This document shows positions 1 through 8,654 of a stretch of 64,000 nucleotides of DNA, one piece after another. Each line of letters starts with the position of its first letter. The stretch's first letter is position 1. Both the position numbers and the translations under genes were made by a program. Source of the DNA: Arthrobacter zhaoxinii (GTDB taxonomy: Bacteria > Actinomycetota > Actinomycetes > Actinomycetales > Micrococcaceae); assembly GCF_025244925.1 (NCBI RefSeq), contig NZ_CP104275.1, forward strand, positions 3,348,001 through 3,412,000, read 5' to 3'. Under the pieces are notes generated by a model that worked only from the letters and a program-made list of their open reading frames with translations, made no database searches and had not been told where the DNA came from.

Positions 1-1
1 C

Positions 2-124
2 ACGGCCTGCATGCTGCTCGCCTCGGTGGTCCTGGTACTCAGCGACCGGAGAGTGGCCCGGCTGTCCCTGGTCCAGGGTGCTCCTGCCGCCCTTTCCCTC
101 GTCCTTTCACTGCTCGGAACCTGA
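2..124 (+). CDS. C-terminal end of a membrane protein (partial)
   Basis: Open frame running in from the left edge and ending in TGA at 122-124. The visible 40 residues are two hydrophobic stretches (a Leu/Val-rich one beginning MLLASVVLVL, and a terminal one rich in Ala, Leu and Ser) separated by a short basic loop (SDRRVAR). This is the pattern of the last one or two membrane helices of a carrier or permease. The family cannot be named from the fragment. A convergent gene (alkA) ends 23 bp downstream. Confidence 0.5.
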   Translation, partial: TACMLLASVVLVLSDRRVARLSLVQGAPAALSLVLSLLGT

Positions 125-147
125 AGGACGGCAGTGATGCCGGGCGA

Positions 148-1047
148 TCACCCGACGACGGCGGCCGGCACCGCGTACGCGGCCCGGGTCCAGAGGTGGA
201 ACAAGGCATAGGAGCGCCACGGACGCCACGGCTGTGAGAGCCGGGCTGCTTCCCGCCCGGTTCCCACGCCCAGGGCCCGTTTCAGCACCAGGTCATCGGC
301 CGGATAGGCGTCGCGGTCCCCCAGCACCCGCACGGCCAGATAATCCGCGGTCCACGGGCCGATCCCCGGCAGGGCCAGCAGGCCGGCGCGCACGGCGTCA
401 GGATCCGCTCCGGAATGCAGCGGCAGCCCGTCCGCCACGGCCCGGGCCAGGGCGGACAGGGTCCGGGCGCGGGCATGCGTGATCCGGACGGTGGACTGGA
501 TGTCGGCAGCCGGCACCGCGGCCAGGCGCTCCGCCGTCGGAAAGGCGGCTAATCCGCCGGGTCCGGGTTCCCCGAAGGCCGCAACCAGCCGGGAGCCGAA
601 GGTCCGGGCGGCCGCCAGGGATACCTGCTGCCCGAGGACGGTCTGGACGCCGGTCTCAAAGCCGTCCGTGGACCCCGGCACCCGCAGGCCGGGGTGCCGC
701 CGCACCAGGGGTTCCAGCAGCTCGAAGCCGGCGAGGAACGGATCCACCACGCCCGGGTCGGCGTCCAGGTCAAGCCAGGCCCGGACCGAGGCGACAAGCG
801 ACGGTTCCTGAGCGTCAGGCAGGGCGGGCAGCTCGAGGACCGCTCCGGCGTCGTCCATGTGCACCGTCACGGGGACCGGACCCGCGGAACCCGCGACCAG
901 CCGCTCCACGGTGGCGCCGTCGTCGGTCCGGGTGACCCGTTCCAGGCCCGGTACCGCGTGCGCCTGCAGCGCGCTGGCGAGCGGTTCCCAGGCGAAGGGC
1001 CCGCGGTGCGGCAGTGAAAGCCGCCGACCCGCCGCTACTTCGGTCAT
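148..1047 (-). CDS. alkA: DNA-3-methyladenine glycosylase II (AlkA family)
   Basis: Base-excision repair glycosylase that removes alkylated purines such as 3-methyladenine. The 299-residue protein has an AlkA-type N-terminal domain (about 1-110), then a helix-hairpin-helix/GPD fold. The hairpin is LPGIGPWTA at 226-234 and the catalytic aspartate is D252 in PADDLVLK, matching the PDD motif of E. coli AlkA. It lacks the Ada-type zinc domain and AraC helix-turn-helix found in the fused actinobacterial Ada-AlkA proteins. Its start overlaps the alkB stop by 4 bp (ATGA), making it the last gene of a four-gene alkylation-repair operon. Confidence 0.9.
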   Translation of the reverse strand: MTEVAAGRRLSLPHRGPFAWEPLASALQAHAVPGLERVTRTDDGATVERLVAGSAGPVPVTVHMDDAGAVLELPALPDAQEPSLVASVRAWLDLDADPGVVDPFLAGFELLEPLVRRHPGLRVPGSTDGFETGVQTVLGQQVSLAAARTFGSRLVAAFGEPGPGGLAAFPTAERLAAVPAADIQSTVRITHARARTLSALARAVADGLPLHSGADPDAVRAGLLALPGIGPWTADYLAVRVLGDRDAYPADDLVLKRALGVGTGREAARLSQPWRPWRSYALFHLWTRAAYAVPAAVVG

Positions 1048-1727
1048 GACAGTCCGGTCATGCGCAGCGTGATGTTGATCCGGCCCGCGGGCAGGCCGGA
1101 CTCCGGATCGGCCGTACCCGCCAGGGTCCGCGGGACGCCGTGGTAGGCGAAGCGGGAGGGGCCGCCGAACACAAACAGGTCTCCGGATTCCAGTTCCAGG
1201 TCGGTGTAGGGGCGGGTTCTCGTCTCGGTGTTGCCGAACCGGAAAACGCAGGTATCCCCGATGCTGATGGACACCACCGGGGCGCTGGATTTCTCGTCCT
1301 TGTCCTGGTGCATGCCCATGTGGGCGCCCTCCGCGTAGTAGTTGATCAGCGCGGTGTCCGGGGTGTAGTTCTCCGGCCGGAAGTCCTCCCGGGCGTAACT
1401 GCCGTCGGGTTGCCGGTAGGCCTCGCGGAGGGCGTCGCGGCCCAGTTCGATCAGCCAGTCGGGCAGTTCGGCGACCCGGCCGCCGCCGACGTCGTCCGCC
1501 GTCCGCGTGTATTTATAGGGCTGCCAGTGCCACCCCAGGCACACGGTCTGCACGGACATGGTGTGCCCGCCGGGGAGGACGGCCGCGCGCATGGGCACCG
1601 GGCCGATGGCCCACTGCCGGCAGGCCTGCACGATCTGCCGCTGTTTCTCCGGCGGCAGCCAGCCCGGCACGTGGACGGCGCCGACGGCGGGTTCGGATCG
1701 TTCACGGGGGAAAAGGGAGTTGCTCAT
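1044..1727 (-). CDS. alkB: Alpha-ketoglutarate-dependent dioxygenase AlkB
   Basis: Fe(II)/2-oxoglutarate oxygenase that directly reverses 1-methyladenine and 3-methylcytosine lesions. Of 227 residues, the iron ligands are H140 and D142 (MHQDKDE) and H196 (YHGV). The 2-oxoglutarate clamp is R216 and R222 (RINITLR), with the same six-residue spacing as E. coli AlkB. The LINYYAEGAHMGMHQD stretch is typical of the family. It overlaps ogt upstream and alkA downstream by 4 bp each, so translation of the three is likely coupled. Confidence 0.93.
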   Translation of the reverse strand: MSNSLFPRERSEPAVGAVHVPGWLPPEKQRQIVQACRQWAIGPVPMRAAVLPGGHTMSVQTVCLGWHWQPYKYTRTADDVGGGRVAELPDWLIELGRDALREAYRQPDGSYAREDFRPENYTPDTALINYYAEGAHMGMHQDKDEKSSAPVVSISIGDTCVFRFGNTETRTRPYTDLELESGDLFVFGGPSRFAYHGVPRTLAGTADPESGLPAGRINITLRMTGLS

Positions 1728-2383
1728 GCGGCGGCTTCCAGGTCGAGGAGGATTTTCTTGGCGGCCGGACCGCCGCGGTAACCGCCGGTGGTTCCGTCGG
1801 AGCGCAGGACCCGGTGGCAGGGGATCACCAGGGGCAGCGGATTGCGGCCGCAGGCGGTGCCCACGGCCCGGACGGCGCCGGGGTTTCCGGTCAGTGCGGC
1901 TATGCCTGCGTACGTGGAGGTGCGTCCGTAGCCGATCTGCTGCAGCGTCTGGACCACGGTCCGCCGGTATCCGGCGGTGAGCCGCAGGTCCAGGTCCAGG
2001 TCGAAACTGCGGCGGGTGCCGTCGAAGTACTCACGGAGCTGGGCCGCGGGACGGGCCAGGCGGCCCGGAGCCTCAAGGATCCGCGGGCTGATCCGGGTGC
2101 TGAGGTCCTGCAGCACGGTGTCCACCCCTTCACCTTCGAACGCCACCCGGACCAGGCCGGCGTCGGTGGCCGCGAGGATGAGCCGGCCCACGGGGCTGTC
2201 GATGACTGTGTAGGCGACGTCCAGCAGCCCGGCCGGCTCCGCGTCGGCGGCGAGGCGGGTGTGCAGGGCGGCCAGGACCGCGGCCTCGCGGGGGTCGGGC
2301 GCCAGGAGGCGGGTGCCGGAGGTGTCGGCGGCGGCGGTGTCGGTGCCGCCGGGTCCGGCGCCGGCGGAATCATAGGATGCCAT
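1724..2383 (-). CDS. ogt: Methylated-DNA--protein-cysteine methyltransferase
   Basis: Suicide repair protein that moves the methyl group of O6-methylguanine onto its own cysteine. The acceptor is C189 in IPCHRVLRSDG; the upstream helix-turn-helix (about 140-180) is well preserved. The protein is 219 residues, longer than a minimal Ogt because of a roughly 50-residue Ala/Gly/Asp-rich N-terminal extension with no cysteines, so it is not an Ada-type zinc domain. A strong ribosome site (GGAGGACC) precedes ATG at 2383. The gene starts inside the last codons of the sigma-factor gene (14-bp overlap). Confidence 0.92.
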   Translation of the reverse strand: MASYDSAGAGPGGTDTAAADTSGTRLLAPDPREAAVLAALHTRLAADAEPAGLLDVAYTVIDSPVGRLILAATDAGLVRVAFEGEGVDTVLQDLSTRISPRILEAPGRLARPAAQLREYFDGTRRSFDLDLDLRLTAGYRRTVVQTLQQIGYGRTSTYAGIAALTGNPGAVRAVGTACGRNPLPLVIPCHRVLRSDGTTGGYRGGPAAKKILLDLEAAA

Positions 2384-2852
2384 TGCGGTCCTCCTCGTAG
2401 AGGGTGCGTAGTTTCTTGATGCCGTCGGCCGCGGACCGGCGGCAGGCGGCTTCGCTGCCGCCGAGCAGCTGGGCCACTTCGGCGTACGGAAGTCCGGCGA
2501 GGTGGTGGTAGGCCAGGGCCTCGCGCTGGCGGACCGACAGTGTTTTCAGGGCCGTCCACAATCCGTCGGTATCCGCCGGTGCTGCCGCCGGCGGAGGTTC
2601 CGGTATGTCGTTCACCGGCAGCGGGTTCCGGGCCGCGGAGCGGTGCTGGTCCACGGCCTTCCGCTTGGCAATGGTCACCAGCCAGGCCTGGACATTGGCG
2701 CCCTCGGGCAGGTCCGGGTAGGCGCCCAGGGCGGCGAGGAACGTTTCCGACCAGGCATCTTCGGCCGCGTCCGGCCCAAGAACGGCACGGCAGACGCGCA
2801 GCACGGCCGGGCCGTGCTCGCGGACAATCTGCTCAAAGGGTTTCACTTCCAC
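2370..2852 (-). CDS. ECF-type RNA polymerase sigma factor, first gene of alkylation-repair operon
   Basis: A 160-residue sigma-70-family protein. Region 2 covers about 8-75 (RVCRAVLGPDAAEDAWSETF, then VQAWLVTIAKRKAVDQHR). Region 4 covers about 100-155 (LSVRQREALAYHHLAGLPYAEVAQLL). The start used is GTG at 2852; a GTG two codons later is also possible. No anti-sigma gene lies beside it. Instead it runs directly into ogt-alkB-alkA, which suggests that it controls, or is co-expressed with, repair of alkylated DNA. The physical link is seen; the regulatory role is inferred. Confidence 0.82.
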   Translation of the reverse strand: MEVKPFEQIVREHGPAVLRVCRAVLGPDAAEDAWSETFLAALGAYPDLPEGANVQAWLVTIAKRKAVDQHRSAARNPLPVNDIPEPPPAAAPADTDGLWTALKTLSVRQREALAYHHLAGLPYAEVAQLLGGSEAACRRSAADGIKKLRTLYEEDRNGIL

Positions 2853-2970
2853 ATACGGTAGACGTTTTCCGCGCGCCGTTTGTGAGCCGCCGTGTTAAGA
2901 AAGTTTCTCCTGTTCGGCGGCGGTGGCTAGACTTCCCTCTACGTCGCACTGATCAAAGGAGATCACCCCC

Positions 2971-4512
2971 ATGCACAACCTCGCCGGCATCCTGACCGAC
3001 ACGGTGGCACGCTTTCCGGAGCGGACAGCCCTCAAACTAGATGACACCGTTATCTCCTACGCCGCCCTCGATGCCATGAGCGCCAAGGTTGCCGGCCTCC
3101 TCGCGAGCCGGGGCGTGAAGCCCGGAGACCGCGTCGCACTCGTGATGCCGAACATCCCGCAGATGGCGTTCCTCTACTACGGCACCCTGCGCCACGGCGC
3201 CGTCGTCGTCCCCATGAACCCGCTGCTGAAGGCCCGCGAGGTGGCCTACCACCTGCAGGATTCGGGCGCCCGGATTGCCTTCGCCTGGGAGGGAGTGGCC
3301 GCCGAGGTCGCCGCCGGGGCGGAAGAAGCCGGCGGGGTCGAGGTGGTCTCCGTGGACTCGACTGCCTTCCTGCAGCTGCTGGCCGGTGCGGAGGCACACC
3401 CCGACGTAGCGGAGGTGGATGACCAGGACACCGCGGTGATCCTCTACACCTCCGGAACCACGGGACGGCCCAAGGGTGCCGCCCTCACCCACCGCAACCT
3501 GCTGACCAACGCCTATGTGGCGCAGTCCCTGCTCAACACCGTGGAGACGGATGTCCACTTCGGCGGACTGCCCTTCTTCCATGTGTTCGGCCAGACGGCA
3601 GCCCTGAACTCGTCAGTGCTGTCCGGGGCCTCCATCAGCCTGCTGCCGCGTTTCGATGCGGGCAAGGCCCTGGAGATCATCGAGCGTGACGGCGTCACCA
3701 TCTTCGAGGGCGTGCCCACCATGTACGTGGGTATGCTGCGCCACCCGGCGGTCAAGAGCACCAACCTGTCATCCCTGCGCGGAGCCATCACCGGCGGTTC
3801 CGCCATGCCGCTGGAAATCCTGCACGAGTTCGAAGAGGTTTTCGGCATCGAGCTCCTGGAGGGCTACGGCCTTTCGGAGACTTCGCCGATCGTCTCCTTC
3901 AATGTTCCCGGCGGCGACCGCCGGCCCGGCTCCATCGGCAAAACCGTGGCGGGGACGGAGGTCCGGATGCTGGATCCGGACGGCAACGACGTGCCGGTGG
4001 GCGAGGTCGGGGAGCTCTCAGTCCGCGGCGACGGCGTGATGAAGGGCTACTGGAAGAACGACGACGCCACCGCCGCCGCCATTCCGGACGGCTGGTTCCG
4101 GACCGGAGACCTGGCCCGATTCGACGAGGACGGCAACATCTTCATCGTGGACCGGAAGAAGGACATCATTCTGCGCGGCGGCTACAACGTCTATCCCCGG
4201 GAGATCGAAGAGGTGCTCTACGAGCACCCGGCCGTGGCAGAAGCTGCTGTCATCGGCATTCCCGACCCGCTGCACGGCGAGGAGATCGTTGCGGTGGTGG
4301 GACTTCGTGAAGAGGCCGCGCCCGCCGACAACGCCGCCCGGGAAGAGCTGATCGCGGATATCCAGCAGTTCACCAAGGACCGGCTGGCCGCGTACAAGTA
4401 TCCGCGCCGCATCGAGCTGACCGATGCCCTGCCGAAGGGGCCCACGGGCAAGATCCTGAAGCGGGAAATCAAGGTTCCCGCTCCCCTGGCGGCCGAAGCG
4501 CCCGGGGTCTAG
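2971..4512 (+). CDS. Long-chain acyl-CoA ligase / AMP-dependent synthetase
   Basis: A 513-residue member of the ANL superfamily, which activates a carboxylate as acyl-AMP and transfers it to coenzyme A. The P-loop YTSGTTGRPKGA lies at about 159-170, the A5 motif GYGLSETSP near 298, and the C-terminal catalytic lysine in PTGKILKRE near 494. An AAGGAG ribosome site stands about 8 bp before ATG. It is transcribed away from the sigma/ogt operon and is not in an obvious operon. Fatty acid is the likeliest substrate, but an aromatic acid is possible because the phd operon at 27 kb lacks its own ligase. Confidence 0.85.
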   Translation: MHNLAGILTDTVARFPERTALKLDDTVISYAALDAMSAKVAGLLASRGVKPGDRVALVMPNIPQMAFLYYGTLRHGAVVVPMNPLLKAREVAYHLQDSGARIAFAWEGVAAEVAAGAEEAGGVEVVSVDSTAFLQLLAGAEAHPDVAEVDDQDTAVILYTSGTTGRPKGAALTHRNLLTNAYVAQSLLNTVETDVHFGGLPFFHVFGQTAALNSSVLSGASISLLPRFDAGKALEIIERDGVTIFEGVPTMYVGMLRHPAVKSTNLSSLRGAITGGSAMPLEILHEFEEVFGIELLEGYGLSETSPIVSFNVPGGDRRPGSIGKTVAGTEVRMLDPDGNDVPVGEVGELSVRGDGVMKGYWKNDDATAAAIPDGWFRTGDLARFDEDGNIFIVDRKKDIILRGGYNVYPREIEEVLYEHPAVAEAAVIGIPDPLHGEEIVAVVGLREEAAPADNAAREELIADIQQFTKDRLAAYKYPRRIELTDALPKGPTGKILKREIKVPAPLAAEAPGV

Positions 4513-4615
4513 GGTCCGCTGGGGCCCAGGGCACGGCCCCTGCGGGGCCTGGAACGGCGGCAACGAAATTCTCCGCTCGCAGAGCTCGCGAGAATATTAA
4601 AGCCGCCTTCCTCCA

Positions 4616-4642
4616 GGCCCCTCCGGCGCCGTTGGAGGGGCC
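4616..4642. terminator. Hairpin between convergent genes
   Basis: Perfect 9-bp stem (GGCCCCTCC / GGAGGGGCC) with a 9-nt loop, 100 bp past the acyl-CoA ligase stop. There is no following T-run, so it is a weak candidate terminator. The rest of the 298-bp gap (4513-4810) holds further GC-rich self-complementary sequence and the repeat element at 4651-4740, and no gene was seen in it. Confidence 0.4.
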
Positions 4643-4650
4643 GCGGGTTC

Positions 4651-4740
4651 ATCGAGTCTGCACGATTTACCGTTCCCTGCATCGAGTCCGCAGGATTTAC
4701 TGATTTCCGGTCGGAAAAAGGTAATTGCTGCAGACTCGAT
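4651..4740. repeat. Intergenic inverted-repeat element, copy A
   Basis: Three copies of a unit of about 21 bp: two in direct orientation (4651-4672 and 4681-4702, starting ATCGAGTC) and one inverted (4720-4740, ending GACTCGAT). A spacer containing ATTTCCGG and GGAAAAA lies between the second and third. The same arrangement, with a changed arm sequence, occurs at 56061-56150. The element sits between the convergent acyl-CoA ligase and EamA genes. Confidence 0.75.
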
Positions 4741-4810
4741 CTGCAGCGACCCTCGAACGGCTGAATGGACACCCGGAGCCTGGTGACGTGCCTTGTAGGG
4801 AACGTGTTCG

Positions 4811-5791
4811 CTAGGCGTAGGGTTCGACGTCGGCCGCTGCCTCCCCCGGCAGCCCGGCAGGATCATCGGAGCGGACCAGCACAACCCCGGCAACGATCAG
4901 GCACCCGCCCGCCAGCTGGACCGGGCGTGGCAGCTCCGAGAGCAGCAGCCACGCCCACAGGACCGCAAACAGCACCTCGGTCAGGGACACGAACGAGGCC
5001 ACCCGCGAGCCGAGGGACCGCGCCGCGATGATGCCGGTGACGTAGGCCAGCACGGTGGACAACAGCACCAGGCCCGTCAGAGGGACCCACCACGCCGTCT
5101 GCCAGCCGCCCAGATCCACGTCGGCTGTGCTGAAGGCCAGGGGCAGGATGCCGGTCATCCCCAGCACGGCCATGGTGGCTCCGCCCACGAGCATTCCTCC
5201 CGTGGCCAGCACCAACGGCGGGAGGGAGTCATTCTGCTTGGCGGTGATGAAGAAATAACTGGCCAGGCAGACCGCAGCGGCGAGCCCCCACAGCACGCCC
5301 ACCGGGTCGATGCGCGTGTTGCCGGCCAGGTCAAGGACCAGCACCAGCCCCGCGACGGCGGCCACCGTGCCGAGGACGGTGCGGAGCCCGGGCCGGCGGC
5401 GAGTGGCCAGCCAGATCCAGAGGACCATCAGCACCGGGGCAAGGAATTCCAGCAGCAGTGCCACTCCCACGGACAGGCGCTCCACCGCGTTGAAGTAAAA
5501 GAACTGGCACCCTGCCACCCCGACGAAACCGAAAAGCACAATGGTGCGCCAGTTCTCCCGAACCTGGCTCCAACGCCCATGCAGGGCAACCGCGGCCGGA
5601 ACTGCCAGGACCAGGGCGGCACCGAGCATCCGAACGGCCACGGCTCCGGTACTGCTCCAACCGGTCTCCAGCAGCGACTTCGCAAAGGAGCCGGAGAGTC
5701 CGAACACCGCTGACGATGCCAGTGCCACCAGAATGCCGGCGGCCCCCGGGCGCAGCAGCGTACGGTCAGCGTTCGTCCGTGCCGGTGCCAT
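4811..5791 (-). CDS. EamA-family (DMT) transporter
   Basis: A 326-residue integral membrane protein with about ten hydrophobic segments in two repeated EamA halves. The first half begins near 14 (GILVALASSAVFGLSGSFAK) and the second near 160. RhtA/YdcZ-like relatives export amino acids or other small metabolites; the substrate is not readable. The start ATG at 5791 follows AGGGAG. It is convergent with the acyl-CoA ligase and divergent from the surface protease, with a 275-bp shared upstream region. Confidence 0.8.
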   Translation of the reverse strand: MAPARTNADRTLLRPGAAGILVALASSAVFGLSGSFAKSLLETGWSSTGAVAVRMLGAALVLAVPAAVALHGRWSQVRENWRTIVLFGFVGVAGCQFFYFNAVERLSVGVALLLEFLAPVLMVLWIWLATRRRPGLRTVLGTVAAVAGLVLVLDLAGNTRIDPVGVLWGLAAAVCLASYFFITAKQNDSLPPLVLATGGMLVGGATMAVLGMTGILPLAFSTADVDLGGWQTAWWVPLTGLVLLSTVLAYVTGIIAARSLGSRVASFVSLTEVLFAVLWAWLLLSELPRPVQLAGGCLIVAGVVLVRSDDPAGLPGEAAADVEPYA

Positions 5792-5814
5792 CTATCTCCC
5801 TGGGTTTGTGGATG

Positions 5815-5966
5815 CCCGGGAGACCCGGTCCCGGGAGTACGACGGCGACGCTACCCGGAGCGCCGAACTGGTTCAAGGCAGCAGCAGCATTACTTGCTGC
5901 TGCCCCTTGCCATCCGTCTGGTCTGAAGCTATTCTTGCGACGGCTGCGGGTAGTGACAATTGTCAC
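5815..5966. promoter_or_regulatory. Divergent promoter region with three inverted repeats
   Basis: Between the EamA gene and the surface protease. Three self-complementary elements are visible: CCCGGGA/TCCCGGG at 5815-5835 (7-nt loop), GGCAGCAGCA/TGCTGCTGCC at 5877-5904, and the perfect 14-bp palindrome GTGACAATTGTCAC at 5953-5966. The last looks like a dimeric-regulator operator about 100 bp before the protease start. The first two could fold in the EamA leader RNA. No regulator is identified. Confidence 0.45.
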
Positions 5967-6066
5967 CATCATTCGCGCAGACCAATTTTAGTCTCGCTCC
6001 TCCGCATGTCCCAGTGCTGCTCACGCCCGCATGGACGCCGGAGGCCGACGTTTATGGGGGAATTTC

Positions 6067-8559
6067 ATGCAGGATAGTCCACGTCCGCTCTACGCCCGGG
6101 CCAGCGCCCTGAGCGCAGCGGCCCTTTTGGCAGTGAGCGGCGCATTCATCGCCGGTCCGGCCATGGCCAATACCGGGGATACCCCGGCAACAACCGATGC
6201 TCCCGCCACTGCACCGCTGGAGACCGAAGCCGCGACTCCCGCCGAAACCGGTGAAGCATCTCTGGCTCCCGGCCTGGAAGAGGCGTTGCAGCGGGACCTC
6301 GGCATGACCGTTGAGGAATTCCTGGCTGCCGGCGAGCTCGGCAAGAAGGCTTCAGACGCCCTCGAGCAGCTCAAGGCCACCGAAGGCTTCATCAGCATCG
6401 AGGTCCTCGACGGCGGCCTGGTCATTACGGGTAGCGGCGAGGAACTCGAGAAGCTGGCTGTTGAACTCGAGGCCACTGTTGTTGAGCCCGTGGCTCCTGT
6501 GGTGGAGACGCCGGCAGAAACCTTCGACGAGGCCACCGAGACCCCCGAGGCTTCCCCGGCACCCCAGCCCACTGAAACCGAAGCTGCAGCTCCCGAGACA
6601 GATGTCAAGGAAGACACTGACCCTGAAGAAACAAAGCAGGCATCGGATCTTCGCAGCCTCCTGGCCGAGTACGCCGCGGCAACGGGCAGCACGGACAAAC
6701 TGCAGTCAGTCAGCGGTAACCTCGCCGATGGGTTTGTTCTCAAGATGGGCGGCCCCGCAGAACCCCTCGGTTCGCCGACCGCCCGCAGCACGTCCGCGCC
6801 CATGACAGCGCAGGAGTTCGACGCGAAATACTCGAACGTCACGGTCAGCTACAACGCCCAGAGCGCGCAGAAGCTTGAAGACATTCCGAATGGTTCGGGC
6901 TACCTCTATTCGAAGGGCGGAAGTTCCTACGCCTGCTCCATCGGATTCAGCGGGTTCAATGCCGCCGGCGAGGATGCGGTCATCACTGCCGGGCACTGCC
7001 CGGACGGAGCACTGCCTGAAACCGTTCTCGAGCATCATGACTATGCCCTGGGGCTCTTCGGCGAAACCTTCGAATTCGGCGGCACCGAGACCGACCCCGG
7101 TACAGATATCGGCGTCATCGACGAGATCAACCCCGAATTGACCCTGCTGCCGGAAACCCTGCAGTGGAGAAGCGTTGAGGATCTCTCCGCCACCACGGTG
7201 AAGGTCACCGGATCCACCGCTCCCGTCGTGGGCGCACCGATCTGCAAGTCCGGACGGACGACCTTCTGGACCTGTGGCACCATCAGCGAGAGCGATCAGC
7301 TCCTCTACGTCGAGGGCTCTTGGGTTGAAGGCTTTGAGGCCAACATTGAGGCTGCACCCGGCGACTCCGGTGGATCCATGATCTCCGGCAACCTGGCCGT
7401 GGGCCTCATCAGCGCCGGCGTACCCGACTCCGGCGTGGTCCTGGGCGCGGACCTCGACCGTGCCATGTCCGTGATCCCCGGCTATACCATTGCCATCCAC
7501 GTGGATGCTCCAGCGCTGACCAGCCCGGAGAACAACGGTACGGTTGAAACCGATGCCGCCATCACCGGTACCGCCCCCGCCGGCAGCACCGTCAACGTGA
7601 CCATCGACGGCGAAGACGCCAAGGCAGAGACCGCGGCCGACGGTACCTGGACGGTCAAGGCACCGACCCTGATTCCTGCAGACGAAAAGATCACCATAAC
7701 GGCGCAGGCCGTCAATGGTTTCAACAAGTCCACGGTCAGTGAATTCGAACTGACGGTCAAGGAAGCACCCCTGCCGGCTCCGGCCTTCACCACCCCCGGA
7801 ACCGTGCTGCGTTCCATCGAGACCATTGAGGGTACCGGCGTTGCCGGCGCCACCGTGGCCCTGACCGTGCCGGGCGACGCCGAGGAAGAGGACGTAGCTG
7901 CTGCTGCTGTCCTCGAGACTGAGGTCGACGACGAGGGCAACTGGTCGGTAACCCTCGAGGAGCCGCTGACGTACGGCGTCTATGAGCTCTCCGCTACACA
8001 GGCCGGCATTGCAGGCAAGGAAGGCTCAGCGTCAGCGACGCTGACCCTCACGGTCGCCCCTGACGCACCCGTGATCTCGTCACCGACCGACGGCCAGGAA
8101 TTCGTGGAAGGCTCCCTTCCCGAGGACATCACCGGAACCGGCACCGCCGGTTCCAAGGTGACCGTCGCCATCGATGACAAGGCACTCGAGGCCGTAGTCG
8201 TGGACGAAGACGGCACGTGGACCGTACCGATGGGCGACCTGAGCGCAGGCAGCCACGGCGTCAAGGCCTTCCAGGTCATCAACGAAGCCGCCTCGGCCGA
8301 TGACTTCGCCAGCATCATGGTCACGGCAGCTCCGGTTGTCGTAGATCCCACACCGGCCGGCAACCCGAACCCGGGAACGGACAACGGCACGGGCGCCGGT
8401 AACGGAGCGGGTACCGGTAACGGAGCGGGTACCGGCGATCTGCCGGACACCGGCGCCGCCAACCTCGGCCTGCTGGCCGGAGGCGGAGCAGGCCTGCTCG
8501 CCGCCGGTGCTGCAGCACTGATGTACAACAAGCGCCGCCGGGTTGCTGTAGACGCCTAA
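6067..8559 (+). CDS. Sortase-anchored chymotrypsin-like (S1) serine protease with Ig-like repeats
   Basis: An 830-residue secreted protein. A signal peptide covers about 1-35 (ASALSAAALLAVSGAFIAGPAMA). It is followed by a Glu/Pro/Thr-rich region with a prodomain-like segment (about 65-150), then an S1 protease domain with H310 (ITAGHCP), D347 (TDIGVID) and S434 (PGDSGGS) and two cysteine pairs. About three bacterial Ig-like modules follow (GTAPAGSTVNVTIDG, GTGVAGATVALTV, GTGTAGSKVTVAID), then a Gly/Asn linker and the sorting signal LPDTG at 792-796, a hydrophobic helix and a KRRR tail. The start at 6067 is chosen over 6031 because a GGGGGAA ribosome site precedes it. No sortase gene is in the window. 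The substrate is unknown. Confidence 0.87.
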   Translation: MQDSPRPLYARASALSAAALLAVSGAFIAGPAMANTGDTPATTDAPATAPLETEAATPAETGEASLAPGLEEALQRDLGMTVEEFLAAGELGKKASDALEQLKATEGFISIEVLDGGLVITGSGEELEKLAVELEATVVEPVAPVVETPAETFDEATETPEASPAPQPTETEAAAPETDVKEDTDPEETKQASDLRSLLAEYAAATGSTDKLQSVSGNLADGFVLKMGGPAEPLGSPTARSTSAPMTAQEFDAKYSNVTVSYNAQSAQKLEDIPNGSGYLYSKGGSSYACSIGFSGFNAAGEDAVITAGHCPDGALPETVLEHHDYALGLFGETFEFGGTETDPGTDIGVIDEINPELTLLPETLQWRSVEDLSATTVKVTGSTAPVVGAPICKSGRTTFWTCGTISESDQLLYVEGSWVEGFEANIEAAPGDSGGSMISGNLAVGLISAGVPDSGVVLGADLDRAMSVIPGYTIAIHVDAPALTSPENNGTVETDAAITGTAPAGSTVNVTIDGEDAKAETAADGTWTVKAPTLIPADEKITITAQAVNGFNKSTVSEFELTVKEAPLPAPAFTTPGTVLRSIETIEGTGVAGATVALTVPGDAEEEDVAAAAVLETEVDDEGNWSVTLEEPLTYGVYELSATQAGIAGKEGSASATLTLTVAPDAPVISSPTDGQEFVEGSLPEDITGTGTAGSKVTVAIDDKALEAVVVDEDGTWTVPMGDLSAGSHGVKAFQVINEAASADDFASIMVTAAPVVVDPTPAGNPNPGTDNGTGAGNGAGTGNGAGTGDLPDTGAANLGLLAGGGAGLLAAGAAALMYNKRRRVAVDA
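8398..8433 (+). repeat. 18-bp tandem repeat in protease linker
   Basis: Two exact copies of GGTAACGGAGCGGGTACC encode the Gly-Asn-Gly-Ala-Gly-Thr linker immediately before the LPDTG anchor; a degenerate third copy precedes them. Such repeats can change copy number and alter the length of the wall-spanning stalk. Confidence 0.8.
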
Positions 8560-8586
8560 CCGGCCGAAGCACAACGGTAAATAACT

Positions 8587-8621
8587 AAAGCGGGTCCCTG
8601 CCAACGGCCGGGACCCGCTTT
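8587..8621 (+). terminator. Rho-independent terminator after surface protease
   Basis: Perfect 12-bp stem (AAAGCGGGTCCC / GGGACCCGCTTT) with an 11-nt loop, 28 bp after the protease stop. It separates the protease from the downstream lipoprotein gene. Confidence 0.85.
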
Positions 8622-8654
8622 GGCTTAAGCTACAGTCACGCATCAGGAGGAATC

